Source: Tetrastigma voinierianum (taxonomy: Eukaryota > Streptophyta > Magnoliopsida > Vitales > Vitaceae). Taken from it: a stretch of 64,000 bases of DNA. The notes beneath the pieces were generated by a model that was given only the letters and a program-made list of their open reading frames with translations, was not told the DNA's origin and did not search any database. Positions within the stretch are counted from its first letter, which is position 1; every line of letters begins with the position of its first letter. The stretch is taken from contig JAEQBH010004115.1 of the NCBI GenBank assembly GCA_016808115.1, forward strand, positions 124,001 through 188,000, given 5' to 3'. Shown here in pieces: positions 12,198 through 23,396 of this stretch. The position numbers were made by a program, and so were the translations under genes.

Positions 12198-13958
12198 ACG
12201 ACAGCCTCATAAATATAACTCGATTTCGCCATCGATGGTATCGACACGGAACACAAGCAGGAGCAACACTAATCCTACAAGGATGCCAGACCGCCAGAGA
12301 TGCGCATGCAGTGCCACCCGGCGCAAGAGATCCGTAGTCAACGCAAACGAGAGGTGGAAGACTCCGCCTCACAATCCGCTGATAGAGAAATAGAACAACT
12401 CACTGCATCGAATACAACACCCCGAGCAGCGACTGATTCGGGAAGACACAATGTTCCTCCACACGAGGGACAACACTCTGCCATAATCCCCCGAAATACC
12501 GGGGCGGTAGGTGGAATCTAGTCATCTGGCTGGCCCACAACCAAATGTGAGGAGAAGAGGATCGAGCAGTACAAGGAGGACGAGGCGAGGACACGGGAAT
12601 CTCACAACATCTCTCCTCGACCAAGAGAGCGCATTATGGAGCAAGCGGTTTAGGGACCCTTAAACGAGAGCTTAGCCGCAGGAAGGAAGCAGTTAAAGGG
12701 CGCACTTTGCATACACTATGGATACCTCGTACAACAAATGTAATCACCTTTCACCCCGAGGTGCCGAGCCAACGCCCCGCAGCCAAATTCGTGATGCCTC
12801 ATTTAGAAGCATCTGATACGCAAGGCATCCGTGATCATCTCAATACCTATAAGAACTGATGGAGTTTACTGGGTATCCGCACCCGTCCTAAGTGTAGCTG
12901 CCCCGCCACCACCTTTAAAAGGTCTCGCCATAGCCCCGTTAACGTAACTCTTCAACGATTTCTTCATTTAGAGAGTTATCAACGCCTGCCTCCCACTTCC
13001 ACTCCAGACTAGACATACAGAAGCCGAGCTACCATCCGTTAACCATCAAATAGTGGAACACAGCACAGTCGCATTTTATTAACGGTTTAATGCTCGAGTC
13101 CCTAAGATAGATATACTTGACGAAAGCTCATCACGGTCACTCGCCCCTTCATTGTGGTTTGGGTGCAAATTCAAAGACCCGATGTTTTCTATCTCAAAGA
13201 ACCTCAAGCTAATACGGCCGAGGCTCCGCGAAAGCGGCAGAAAATGCATAAACGCGAGAGGAGGCCCTCCCTGGTCAAAGAAGGAGAGCTCTTCCGCTAG
13301 CGCGACAAAAAAGACGACTGAGAAGCGGGGGCGGGGACTCCGAGTCCCAAGAGGCAAGGCGACCGCAGGAAATCTCCAGGCAGAGTTGTGAACGACCCCA
13401 AAAGACAAAGCGGAAACCTTAGTGGACTCGCCGGGCCCGTCACCAATTCGAGACGACGACGCTACCACAAAAAGGTCACTCCCTTGACAGCTCGTTGTTT
13501 GCAAGTTCTACATGAGGTGCTAAATGAGTGCCTAGCATGGTCACAGTAGAGAAGTCAAATCCCGTCGCTTAGATAACACTCAAGTATTTGCAGTTCCACA
13601 GGACTACGGATGATCACATTTCATAACTATTCACTGAGGAGAGAGATAGAGTATCCGGGCTACACGCTGATATCCGCGGCGCTTCATATCTCCGGGGAGT
13701 TTCACCTCGCGCCGTGTCCAGACCGACCACAGTGCCCCGCCACTACCACCGCTTCGTCTTGATTTCATTTGATTTCAAAGACGAAGAACCCCCGGGGAAA
13801 TCCACGGATTTCAGGGGTCATCGGAGGGGGAGAACTCAAGTTCGCCGAAAGGCTCCACTTTATAAAGATAAGATCGCCAGACATGGGGAGGTACAAACAA
13901 GATTCAAAATAATTTCATGAACATACTACTATCATTCTCCGACTCGTACTTCTGAGGG
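12198..13958 (+). pseudogene. Degenerate gag region of the Tat element
   Basis: The position between the primer site and the protease is where gag belongs. Open frames on both strands are short and overlapping, for example 12044-12337 and 13152-13391. I could not find a clean capsid motif or zinc knuckle. The assignment rests on position only. The region has higher GC than the flanks and is heavily frameshifted. Confidence 0.4.
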
Positions 13959-14393
13959 GTGTCAAGATTCTACGACGCCACCCACTGTAATCCGGTAATC
14001 AGGCAAACACAACGCGTCTGTCCAGTAGACAACGGAGCTCTCGTCGACATCATTTTTGCACTCCGCTTGACAAAATGGAATTGGGAGAGAAAAGCTAGAA
14101 CTCCTGCCAACACCCATCTCCTCGTGGTTTTCGTGGAGAAAAGGTGTTACCATTGGGATCGATCCGTACCGGTGTTAACCTCGGGGGAGCCCCACTGCAA
14201 CAACGACATAAGGTTTCTCATAGTGGACGCCTGGCGCCATAACATGTCAGGTCAAGGTGCCCTCTTCAACACGATGCAAAGCCATCCCCTCAAAGATATC
14301 ACCCCGGTAATTAAATTCGACAAGAAACTGGTCGGGACTCGGGGCTCGGGAGGAGATCACGAGTGGCACGAGAATGCTACAACCGCTCTATGA
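13959..14393 (+). pseudogene. Aspartic protease domain of the Tat polyprotein (remnant)
   Basis: VDNGALVDIIF near residues 23-33 matches the position of the catalytic D-[ST]-G loop in Tat proteases. Here the sequence is DNG, as in many plant Tat elements. The later 'FLIVDA' segment and the GVG-GDQ-ARECY-like end (ARECYNRSM, in the next frame at 14363) match the protease-to-RT linker. Retroviral-type proteases cut the gag-pol polyprotein. At least one frameshift separates this from the reverse transcriptase. Confidence 0.65.
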
Positions 14394-15340
14394 AACAAAA
14401 ATCATCGACAATGTGGGCACGGGTGGTTTCGATATGCGCGATGAAGTGTTCACTCCTACCAGCCCTCGTAAGAGTCGGAACCGCACATTGGATGATCGAC
14501 CTGCAGCATCTTGCCTATATCGGCCCACCAGCGTGGCGCCCCAAAGGCCTCTCATCCGCTTTAAGACAGAACAGGGACATCTTCGCATGGAAGCAGGCTG
14601 ACATGAGTGGCATCGACCCCGCAGTCATCGCCCATAAACTAAACGCCAACCCATCTTTCAAGCCTGCAAGGTAGTTTGCAATTCGCACGAGAGACGGTGT
14701 GCGCTATCAACGAAGAAGCCTGAAAGCCCCTCCAAGCAGGCAATCGTGGAGGTAGAACACCCGCAGTGGCTGGCCAATGTTGTGCCTGCCAAGAAAGCAA
14801 ATGGCAAATGGCTACTCGTATTGATTTCACCGATATAAACAAAGTATGCCCAAAGGACGCCTTCCCCCCCTACCCCGGACGACCTTATCGTAGATGCCAC
14901 GCCAGCCACGCAGCTTCTTAGCTTCATGGACGCCTTCTCCTAAGTAACCGATAAGTACGGACCCAGTGACCAGAGAAGACGCCATTCGCCACGCACAGGG
15001 ACCCATCATATCGAGCAATGCCATTCGGGCTCAAGACGCAGGGGCAACCTCATCAAAGGCCAGTGGAACCTGATGTTCTTTAAACGTAGGTACAACGATG
15101 GAGGTATACATAGACGACATGCTGGTAAAGTCCGCTACAGCCGATATCCACATCGCTCACCTCTCCGAGACGTTCCAGATCCTGAGGGATTATAACATGA
15201 AGCTGAATCCGGCGAAATGCGCCTTCGGCGTGTCAGCGGGAAAATTTCTGGGCTTCATAGTCAACCACAGGGGAATTGAGGCAAATCTGGATAAAATAAA
15301 AGCATTGCTTGACATGCCATCACATCTGGGATAAAGGAAG
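14363..15340 (+). pseudogene. Reverse transcriptase domain of the Tat element (frameshifted)
   Basis: The N-terminal part shows DMSGIDPAVIAHKLN, ending in FKPAR, then a frame change to HPQWLANVVPAKKANGKW. A DFTDINKVCPKDAFP-like block and an SFMDAFS block follow, which are RT motifs leading to the first catalytic aspartate. The clearest segment is 15098-15334: EVYIDDMLVKS carries the catalytic YxDD box, followed by LNPAKCAFGVSAGKFLGF, typical of Ty3/gypsy. The enzyme would copy element RNA to DNA, but stops and frameshifts show it is dead as read. Confidence 0.85.
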
Positions 15341-15880
15341 TACAACGACATCAGGAGGATCGCAGCCTAAGTCGATTCGCGGTCCAGGTGCGGATAATGC
15401 CAACCTTTCTTCCAAGTTTTGAAAGAAAGCCTTTCAACATGCGAGAAATGTGAAGAAGTCGCTTTGTAACCTTGAAACATACTGAGCTCGCCACCCATTT
15501 TAGTGAGCCCCGATAAGGAGAACTCCCTCACATCAGATTCGCAAGATTTATTTTTCAACTAGCGCGGTGCTCGTCGTAGACAAGAGCATACAAAGACCCC
15601 GGTATACTACTCAGCCGAGCCTTCGAGGGAGCCAGGAGAGGTATCCGAAAATGGAAAATTAATACTAGCTCGTGACCGCACGGAACTTCGTCCTTATTTC
15701 CGTGCTCACACCATGAAGTCCCCGACCGAATAATTTGTGCTTGCTGTGTGTTGCATAAAACCAGAGGTCTCCTCGAAGGTTGATGAAATGGGCCATAGAA
15801 CTCCAGTGAATTGACATCCCAGACAGCCAAAAACAGCCATAAAAGGATGCCGTATCCTAGCCGATTTCATCATGGAATTC
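15341..15880 (+). pseudogene. Connection region between RT and RNase H, strongly degraded
   Basis: Phase and position fit the RT thumb, the first RNase H and the linker of a Tat polyprotein. Only weak fragments are readable, such as the 'LADFIMEF'-like trace near 15860. Competing minus-strand frames (15367-15558, 15555-15830) match nothing. Confidence 0.4.
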
Positions 15881-16180
15881 TACCCAGCAGAGTTTGCTTC
15901 CAGCCCGCCCAATCAAGGGACGACCTTCACATTTGGAAGCTTTCTGTGGATGGAGCCTCAAATGCGCAAGGAAGCGGGGCAGGCTTAATCCTGACCTCAC
16001 CAGAGGACATAGACATTGAGTACGCACTCAGGTTTGGGTTCGACGCCTCCAACAACGAGGCCGAATACGAGGCCGTAATAGTTAGTGCCCTCAATCTCGG
16101 GCTATCTGCTGGAGGTCGATCAGCTAGAGATTCATAGCGATTCCCAACTGGTGGTCAGACAGACGAAGACACATACGAGG
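15881..16180 (+). pseudogene. RNase H domain (archaeal-type second RNase H of Tat elements)
   Basis: WKLSVDGASNAQGSGAGLIL contains the first catalytic aspartate (VDGAS). The later NNEAEYEAVIVSALNLGL contains the catalytic glutamate helix. This pair is characteristic of the extra RNase H domain that Tat-lineage elements carry before integrase. The frame breaks near 16135, where the third catalytic motif should follow; a trace of 'HSDSQLVV' is seen in the next frame. The domain would remove RNA from RNA-DNA hybrids. Confidence 0.8.
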
Positions 16181-17615
16181 CCAAAGGGGAGAAGATGATC
16201 CTATATCTCCGCAAAGTCCGTGACTTATTTAAAAAGTTTGTATCAGCTTCAGACTGGGCATGTCCTAACGGAGAGCGCCCGTGGCCACGCTGGGCAAAAC
16301 CCGCACTCTACCTCAGAAGACATCGGGGGATCAAAGACCATCGAATACCTCAAGTAGAGTCTCTCCATTGACCCCACGGGCATAGTAGTCGCCCATAGGG
16401 TCCGCACTAAACTCGATGGACCCTATCGGGGTTACATTAATGACTCAACCTTACCGACGACCCAAAGGAAGCGCAAAGATAAAGAGCGAGATCCGCCAAG
16501 CTTCTTACTAATCACAAGGAAGCCTCATAAGCGAGGATTCTTCACACCCTTCCTAAATGTGGTATCGAGAAGACACTAACACGTGCTAAGAGCAGCGGAC
16601 TGGCGTACTATGTGAACCACATCTGAGCTCGAACATCGTCGGAAAGTTTCGAGGCGTGATACATCGGGCCCACAATGCTCAAAGATGCTTGGTCAAAAGA
16701 TGCAGACCGCCAGAACACGCTAAAAATATCACGCTCCCGCCAGAGCCTCTCGACATCAATCACTGCCCCCGCCCTTCCAAAGCAGCTGGGTCGACATATC
16801 AAGCCCCGCCCATCGGGCAAAGGCCAAATGTAAACTTATAATCGTCATGGTAGATTATTTCACTCAAGTGGGTCGAGGGCCGAGCCCTTAGCCACAATCA
16901 CAGAGCAAGATGGACAGAACTTCAGACAGCAAAAATCAGTGGTGCATTTGGCATCCCCGAGAGCCTGGCCTTAGAAGTAATGGAAGACGCTTGATAACGC
17001 TAAATTAAATGGATTTTTGTAAGCCGAAGCCAGATTAAAAATTACTATCTGGTCACCAAATTTCACCCACAATCAAATGGACAGCCGGGTCACCATCGAA
17101 CCCCGCCGCCTTGAAAACCAAGCTAGAGGATCTCAAAGGGAGCTGGGGCCGACACTCCCCGAGGTACTACAAGCCCACAGACAACACGTGCCTGCAACTC
17201 CTGAGACCCCATTTGCCCTAGCCTTGGAACAGGCAAGAACAATGGGAGGTTGGAATAAAATCTCCTAGAGTCGAGTTAGCATCGGAGGAGCAAAATGACG
17301 AGGCCCTGCTTCTGAATTTGGAACTCTTGGAGGAAAAACGCGAACATGTTCAACAAATAAGATAGAAGGGTACCAAAGGAAAAACAGCCCGGCATTTTCA
17401 ATCGGGAGTCAAGCCCCGGGTTACATCGGGGATTTGGTCTTAAAAAGCTTCGCCAAGAAGGAAGAATCCAACCATGGGAAACTAGGGTCCCAACTCGGGA
17501 AGGTCCTACACACAACCCGAGTCGTCGATCGTGCAACTATGAGCCCAAACGCACGTAGGAAAACTTACAACATACATGGAACGCGGAGCACCTGAAGCGA
17601 TTCTATCAATAGGCA
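16181..17615 (+). pseudogene. Integrase domain and C-terminus of the Tat polyprotein (frameshifted)
   Basis: Recognisable blocks in several frames are: a YINDSTLP-like pre-integrase segment near 16430; the WVDI start of the core near 16790; VDYFTQVGRG-type sequence near 16850; FHPQSNGQ-like sequence near 17060; LPEVLQAHRQHV...ETPFALA at about 17157-17225; LLNLELLEEKREHVQQ near 17305; and the C-terminal WNAEHLKRFYQ at about 17580-17612. This order is the normal Ty3/gypsy integrase followed by the Tat C-terminal tail. The final motif sets the pol end. Many single-base indels are present. Confidence 0.8.
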
Positions 17616-18569
17616 TCGATTCGTCACAAAACCAGACCGAGTATCATGTGACGAGTCAAGCACACGCCGGCAATTTAGTATCTCAACAAGTCCGAATATG
17701 TAAAGAAACATACACAACGAGAAAATCAATAAAATAAAGTCCTTCATTCCAAATGAATCATATTCAATTACAACTGTGGTGTTCAAAAGCATACAAGACA
17801 AGCACTCTCGTGGATATCAAAGACAAGCTGCACTTTAAAAAAAAACAAAAAGGGAAGGGAGACAAAGGAGAAAATACACGAAAAGAAGACATGAAGGAGG
17901 AGAAGAGGAGAAAAGATGGGGACAGAGAGAGAAAGCAGTTAAGAAGCAGATGAGAAAGCCGGAGATAAAGAAGAAAAGAAAAGAAGTTATGAGAGGTATG
18001 TGAGGGGAGAGAGGGAGAAAAGAAAAGAGAACGAGGAGTGAGGGGCAAGGGACGCACCAACCCCCCACCCTTAGCACTCATTCCCTAGCCGAGAGCTAGG
18101 GAAAAACATAACTCCCATAAAGGGGAAACTAGGGAAAAACACAACTCCCACGCGGAGAAATTCAGAAAAGCCGGTCCAGAGGCGTCAGAAGAACCCCAAC
18201 GAAGGCAGCCGAACATCAAGCATCCATCTTCTACAAACTTCATCCGCCCAGTATGGAAAGCAGAAACCTTCAAAAGCGTAAGGTACAGAAGCAACAGAAC
18301 CCCTATTTATAGAGAAAGCATTCGGCGCAATGTGCAACGCCCAAATTCCCCATCGCATCAGCATTGGTCGGGTTCGCACCTTTTCAATAATCGGGCGACA
18401 CACGGTAAACGGCCTCACAAAGCGCTTCATACTAAGCGTCCCTCCCCACAAGGGGAACCAGCCCAATATCTCGCATGGGCGAGCTCTACCCACCATTTCA
18501 CAATTGACGAGCTCTGCCAAACCGTTTCGCGCCGACGCGTTCTCCTTAGCAAAGGCATGGACTAACTCG
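17616..18569. other. Post-pol spacer of the Tat element, with a long purine-rich tract
   Basis: 17835-18050 is almost all A and G on the plus strand (AAGAAG, GAGAGG type), so the minus strand is a long polypyrimidine tract. The serine/phenylalanine-rich minus-strand frames here (17764-18081) are by-products of that composition. 18062-18170 holds short repeats around 'agctagggaaaaaca'. No clear gene. Confidence 0.6.
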
Positions 18570-19113
18570 TCCAATCGTTCACTCGACGAGGTGATCACTT
18601 CAACACAGCTACGCCGCTTAAACGAAGTCGGGACAACTCATTTCGCCTGAACGCCACCAAGGCCACCGCGCCATGAGCCTCGCTGCTCACTCTGACGAGA
18701 TGATCTACTCAACACAGCCACGCCGCCTAAACGAGTTGGGATCAACCCATTTCGGGCCGGAACGCCACCAAGGCCACCGCGCCCATGAGCCCCGCTGTTC
18801 ACTCCGACGATGTGATCTACTCCAACACAGCCACGCCTAAACGAGTCGATCAACCCATTTCGGGCCGAACGCCACCAAGGCCACCGCGCCCATGAGCCCC
18901 GCACTCCGACGAGGTGATCCACTCAACACGTGCCACGCCGCCTAAACGAGTCGATCAACCATCCCTACCGAACGCCCACCAAGGCCACCGCGCCATGAGC
19001 CCCGCTGTTCACTCGACGAGGCGATTTTACTCCAACACAGCCACGCCGCCTAAATGAGTCGTGATCAACCCATTCATTGAACGCCACCAAGGCCACCGCG
19101 CCATGAGCCCCGT
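18570..19113 (+). repeat. Tandem array of about 107-bp GC-rich units, five copies
   Basis: The anchor 'aacgccaccaaggccaccgc' recurs at 18650, 18761, 18868, 18971 and 19080, giving periods of 111, 107, 103 and 109. Each unit also holds 'cacgccgcctaaacgag' and 'cactccgacgaggtgat'. The repeated frames on both strands are caused by the array. It lies in the post-pol region of the Tat element, a known site of satellite birth in this lineage. Confidence 0.9.
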
Positions 19114-19248
19114 TGCTCACTTTGATGTGCTCTTCCCCACAGTTCACTTTGACGAGCTCTTCCTCACAGTTCACTTGGACGAGCTCTACTCAACAATTCA
19201 CTCGGACACGCTCTACTCAACAGTTCACTTTGACGAGCTCCTCCCCAC
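19114..19248 (+). repeat. 27-bp tandem repeat, five copies, frame-preserving
   Basis: Units beginning 'agttcactttgacgagctc' start at 19141, 19168, 19195 and 19222, exactly 27 bases apart, with a variant before them at 19114. Because 27 is a multiple of three, the plus-strand frame reads a nine-residue repeat of the form VHFDELxxT. It joins the 107-bp array to the 92-bp array and shares the GACGAG core with both. Confidence 0.88.
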
Positions 19249-21290
19249 ATATGGACCCGTCTCCCCGCAAACAGCTCACACGACGAGCCTCCCTTCAACA
19301 CGTGCGCATCTACTCCTCTATTATGATCAAGACGAGCCCTTCCTCTCAGACTTCCAACAGACCTGCTCCTCCTCTACTGACGAGCCTCCTTCAACACCCA
19401 GACGAAGCTCCATCTATTTATCAAACGAGCCCTTCCTATACTTCAACAGACCGGGCTCTCCCCATCGACGAGCCTCTGGCACAGCGCACGAGCTCCCACT
19501 ATTTATCGTGACGAGCCCCACTCCACACTTCAAATGGACGGCTCCTCCCACAACTCACCTTGACGAGCTCTCCTTCAACACGGCACAGTTCCCTATTCAT
19601 CAAGACGAGCCCTTCTCTCAGACTCAATGCACTGCTCCTCCTCATTAACGAAGCTCTCCTTCAACACAAAAGTGCATCGAGCTCCATTTATTTATCAGAC
19701 GAGCCCTTTCCTCGCACTTCACCGCACGGCTCCCTCCCATTGACGAGCCTCTTCAACACAAAAGTGCACGAGCTCCCACTATTTGTCGTGACGAGCCCCT
19801 CCACTATACTTTCAAAACATCAAGCCCTCCCTACAACTCACCTTGGAAGAGCTCTCCCTTCCAACACAGCAGACGAGTTCCTTCTATTCACCAGACGAGC
19901 CCTTCTCTCAGACAACAGACGTGGGCTCTCCTCATTGACGCAGCTCTCCTTCAACACGGCAGACGAGTCTCTAATTATTTATCGTGATCGGTTCCTCCAC
20001 CGCACTTCTCAAATGTGTGATGCTCTCACCTTGACGAAGCTCTCCTTCAACACAGCAGATTGAGTTCTCTGATCATCAAGACGAGCCCCTTCTCTCAGAC
20101 ATCACCCGCTCCTCCCTCATTGACGAGCCTTCTAACATCGGGCAAGACGAGCTCCCTCTATTCATCAAGATCGAGCCCTTCTCTCAGATTTCAACGACGG
20201 GCTCTCCTCATTGACGAGCTCTCCCTTCAACACGGCGCATCGAGCTCCTCTATTTATCGACGGCAGTCCTTTCCCGTACTCAACACTGCCTCCCATCGAC
20301 GAGCCTCTCCTTCAACACTCCGCATCGAGCCCTCTATTCATCAAGACGAGCCTCTCCCCGCACTCCAATGCACGGGCTCCTCCTCATCGACGAGCTCTCC
20401 TTCGGCCGAACAGCCCCCATTTATCGACGAGCCCTTCCTCGTACCTCAAATGCATCGCTCCTCCCCATCGACGAAGCCTCCCTTCAACACAGCGCACGAG
20501 CCCCACTCATTTATCGTGACGAGCCCTCCACCGCACTTCAAACGCACGGGCTCTTCACCCGACGGCAGCTTCCCTTCAACACAAAGTGCACGAAGCTCCT
20601 TCTATTCATCAAGACGAGCCCTTCTTCTCAGATTTCAACAGACGGGCTCTCCTCATTGACGAGCTCTCCTTCAACACGGCGTACGAGCCCCACTATTTAT
20701 CAGACGAGCCCTCCACCGCACTTCAAACGCACGGGCTCTCACTGAATGAGTTTCCCTTCAACACACAGATTTTGAGCTCCCCATCATCAAGACGAGCCTT
20801 CTCTCAGACTTCCCCAAATGTACGGGCTCCTCCCTATCACGCAGCTCTCCCTTCAACACGCGTACTTCCAGCTCCTCTATTCATCGGGAAGACGAGCCCT
20901 TCTCTCGCACTTCCCCAACACCTGCTCCTCCTCATCGACGAGCTCTCCTTCAACACAGCAGCACTCCAGCTCCCCATTTTACCCTCCGTGATCAGCCTTC
21001 CCCACTTCTCAACACGCCCTCCCCATCGACTCAGCTCTCCTTCAACACAAAGTGCATCGCAGCTCCTCTTATTTCATCGTGACCCAGCCCTTCACCGTAC
21101 TTCAACACGGCTCCCTCCCTCATTGACGTAGCTTCCTTCAACACGTGCAGACAGAGTTCTCTCTATTTATCAGACGAGCCCTCGCCGGCACTTCAATGCA
21201 TCTGCCTCTCCTATTGACGGGCTCTCCCTTTAACACAGGCGGACGAGCCACAATGTTCCTCCGGACGAGTTCCTCACACCCCTTCAGACG
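19249..21290 (+). repeat. Long tandem array of about 92-bp dimeric units, roughly 20 copies
   Basis: The anchor 'cttcaacac' recurs at 19573, 19660, 19752, 19859, 19950, 20046, 20226, 20311, 20483, 20575, 20670, 20756, 20852, 20949, 21041, 21136 and 21229 (the last slightly changed), usually 82-97 bases apart. Each unit splits into two related halves of about 45 bases. Both halves start with GACGAGC; one continues 'ctccttcaacac', the other 'cctc.accgcacttcaa'. The open frames of up to 199 codons across it are low-complexity and change phase, so I do not call them genes. Confidence 0.9.
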
Positions 21291-21720
21291 AAAGGGAGAT
21301 TCCCCGACATCAAGCTAAGCTCTTCCCATCGTACCAACACGAGCGAGCCCTCACTACGCATTTCTCTCCCCCAGTAAGCTCCACTCAACCACATGCACCG
21401 GGAACCAAACCAGATAACGGAATAGTATACGAAATTTCAACGATGCGCTTCAATTACTAGGATCAATAACTCGTTATATACCAGAAAAAGAATAAAGGTA
21501 GCCTCACCTGCAACACAAATTTCCAAAACACAAATTTCCAAAAATAAGCATTTGTCGAAAAAGAGGGCTACACGCACACCAGCCCCAGCCCAATAAAAAG
21601 CGATAGTCGACAAAAAAAAAAAAAAAAAAAAAAAACATAAGTGAATCCAAAGGTTCAGCGCCGACGACAAAGTAGTTGAGAAGAGATCTCGCAGGGTAGC
21701 GGCCTCGGGAATAATTCATA
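21291..21720. other. Spacer after the array, with a 24-base poly-A
   Basis: Holds the last decayed repeat traces and a plus-strand A run at 21612-21635. Minus-strand frames covering it start with a phenylalanine run caused by this tract. No gene recognised. Confidence 0.6.
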
Positions 21721-22420
21721 TCAGCACCCCTCCGCCCCTCGCCGCTAGGAGGTCAAAATTGAAATTCCAGATCCGGGCATGCCCGAACGGCCTTCCTCGC
21801 TGAAGTGCCGGCCACCCGTGGCTTCTCCACCGGGCACCCGCCATCCGTAATTGTTTGATAACCCGCCCTCCGAAACCATGTCGACTTGTTGATGAAGATC
21901 AGCTCGCAACCATTACATTCATCGCCACCGCCTTGATAAATTTGCTCTCTCGAAGACTCCACGACGAGCACTCCAACAACGCCACTTCAAACCTCGCGAC
22001 AAGCAATTCCTCAGGAAGTTGTTCTTCCTCGGGCGCTCAAGCCGCCGCAATCAAGGCCAAGCTCCATTCAAGATCTTGCTCACCGAGATGACGAAGCCCT
22101 CCCAGCCCGCTTCGAGCTCATCCCGGGCGTGCATCTCAGCCCCCGAGTCTCAACCAAATCATTGCAACCCGGCTCACTCCGAACCTCCTGGAAGCTCGCC
22201 ACCTCTTCATCAAACTCGCTTCTCCGCCTCGTTTCTATTTCGCCCCGAGGACGAGCCGCCGATGAAGCATGCCTGGGTTCGGGACAATCGCTTATTTCTT
22301 CATCAATCGAGCGCGCCGTCTCTGCACTGGTCCCGCCGTAAGTCGCGTGGCCATACGCCAGTAAATTCGGGCGATCCCATGCTTCTCATTCACTTATTTT
22401 TCGCCAAGCCCTTCAAATGA
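21721..22420 (-). pseudogene. Possible antisense coding remnant in the Tat post-pol region
   Basis: Minus-strand frame 21753-21971 reads a 72-residue segment with CNGCELIFINK and RRAGYQTI, ending in a stop at 21753. GC-rich open frames also exist on the plus strand (22019-22420), so the strand is uncertain. Several Tat-lineage elements (for example Grande) carry an open frame on the opposite strand between pol and the 3' LTR. This segment and the next fit that position and orientation. I do not recognise the protein. Confidence 0.3.
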
Positions 22421-22533
22421 GTGGCGCACGCAAGACACACACGCACTAGAACCCGCACGCATCCGTGACGGAGAGTTAACACAATTATAAGCTTACCAAA
22501 GCAAGTCCCCGAAAGACAAGCGCCAAAGCCTCC

Positions 22534-22960
22534 TCAACCTATGAGTCTCCTCGATTTCAATATCGACCGCAAGGGATGGATGAAACGGGCACCCGCCGCA
22601 AGTTTAGTATTGATAAAGAGAGAATCTGAATTTCTCGTCAACCTTCGATTTTGCTTTCTCCCCGAATGGACACCTTCCCGTGAGATGATCATGGTCTCCA
22701 ATGAGTGACCCACACAGTTGATCATAAACTGACACTGTCTCACCTCACGCTTATGATCTCCACTCGATGGGCTCCTGGCGAAGGAGCCAACAAAGAACTG
22801 TGGGAATCTCACAATCAGGACGAGGACCACTCTGCCTTTTGGATGAGGGAACTCACAGTATTTGCAATCTCGAATCCTTGCTGCGACCCACTGACCTCCT
22901 GAGAATCCTGCCTCTTCTCCGCAGCCCGAGGCCTCGAGATATCCTTCCGGGATGAGCCAA
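22534..22960 (-). pseudogene. Unrecognised antisense open frame of the Tat element, frameshifted
   Basis: On the minus strand, a first part (about 22960 to 22830) reads a segment containing RIRDCKYCEFPHP. After a frame change, 22830-22534 reads 98 residues with VLIVRFPQFFVGSF and INTKLAAGARFIHPLRS. The residues look like ordinary protein rather than repeat translation. Length, strand and position between pol and the 3' LTR fit the antisense frame known from some Tat elements. A captured host exon is the alternative. No catalytic motif is visible apart from the CxxC-like CKYC. Confidence 0.4.
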
Positions 22961-23396
22961 GATCTCTCCTCGGGTAGAGCAGCCTCAGCAGCGCCTGAAA
23001 AGAGTGCCTTGACAGAAGAAGCTACGCAAGGCCCTAAATCCGAAGATTCATGACTTCATCAGATGAACTCTGGAACATCCGACCTGACAAATACAGGTAG
23101 AAACCAGTGAGCATCACCAACGCGAGAGCTGACAATGTAAGTATCTTCATCGCTGTAAGCCTTTAAGACGAGTGATCCGAAAATATATGAGAAACCCAAA
23201 GTCGAGTATTCAAACCAACTTTAGATGAATGAAACTAGTACAGAAGCATGATACTAATGGAAAGGTTATCAGGGCGGCCCATGCCTCTCGGGTACTTTAG
23301 GGTGTCTCTCCTATCTAAAGAGAGTTACCCAGCTGGGAAACCATTAATACAAAGAAACATATTCACTCTTTCACAATCCTATGAGGTTATGATTAG
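22961..23396. other. Tat internal sequence left of the Athila insertion
   Basis: Noncoding as read. Contains splice-like 'cagatgaactctgg' and 'gtaagtatc' motifs on the plus strand, which may be chance. It ends at the first base of the Athila LTR. Confidence 0.4.

Noticed and set aside
17764..18081. Minus-strand serine/phenylalanine/leucine-rich frames resembling membrane segments
   Set aside because: They are the translation of the polypyrimidine strand of the purine tract at 17835-18050.
18638..19174. Minus-strand glycine/arginine-rich open frames
   Set aside because: They repeat with the 107-bp DNA period, so they are products of the array.
19061..20745. Long plus-strand open frames of 125-199 codons over the 92-bp array
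   Set aside because: They are low-complexity translations of tandem repeats, overlap in several frames and change phase between units.
18570..21290. CRISPR-like regular repeats
   Set aside because: The units are contiguous tandem copies without unique spacers, periods vary from 27 to 111 bases, and the context is a plant retrotransposon.
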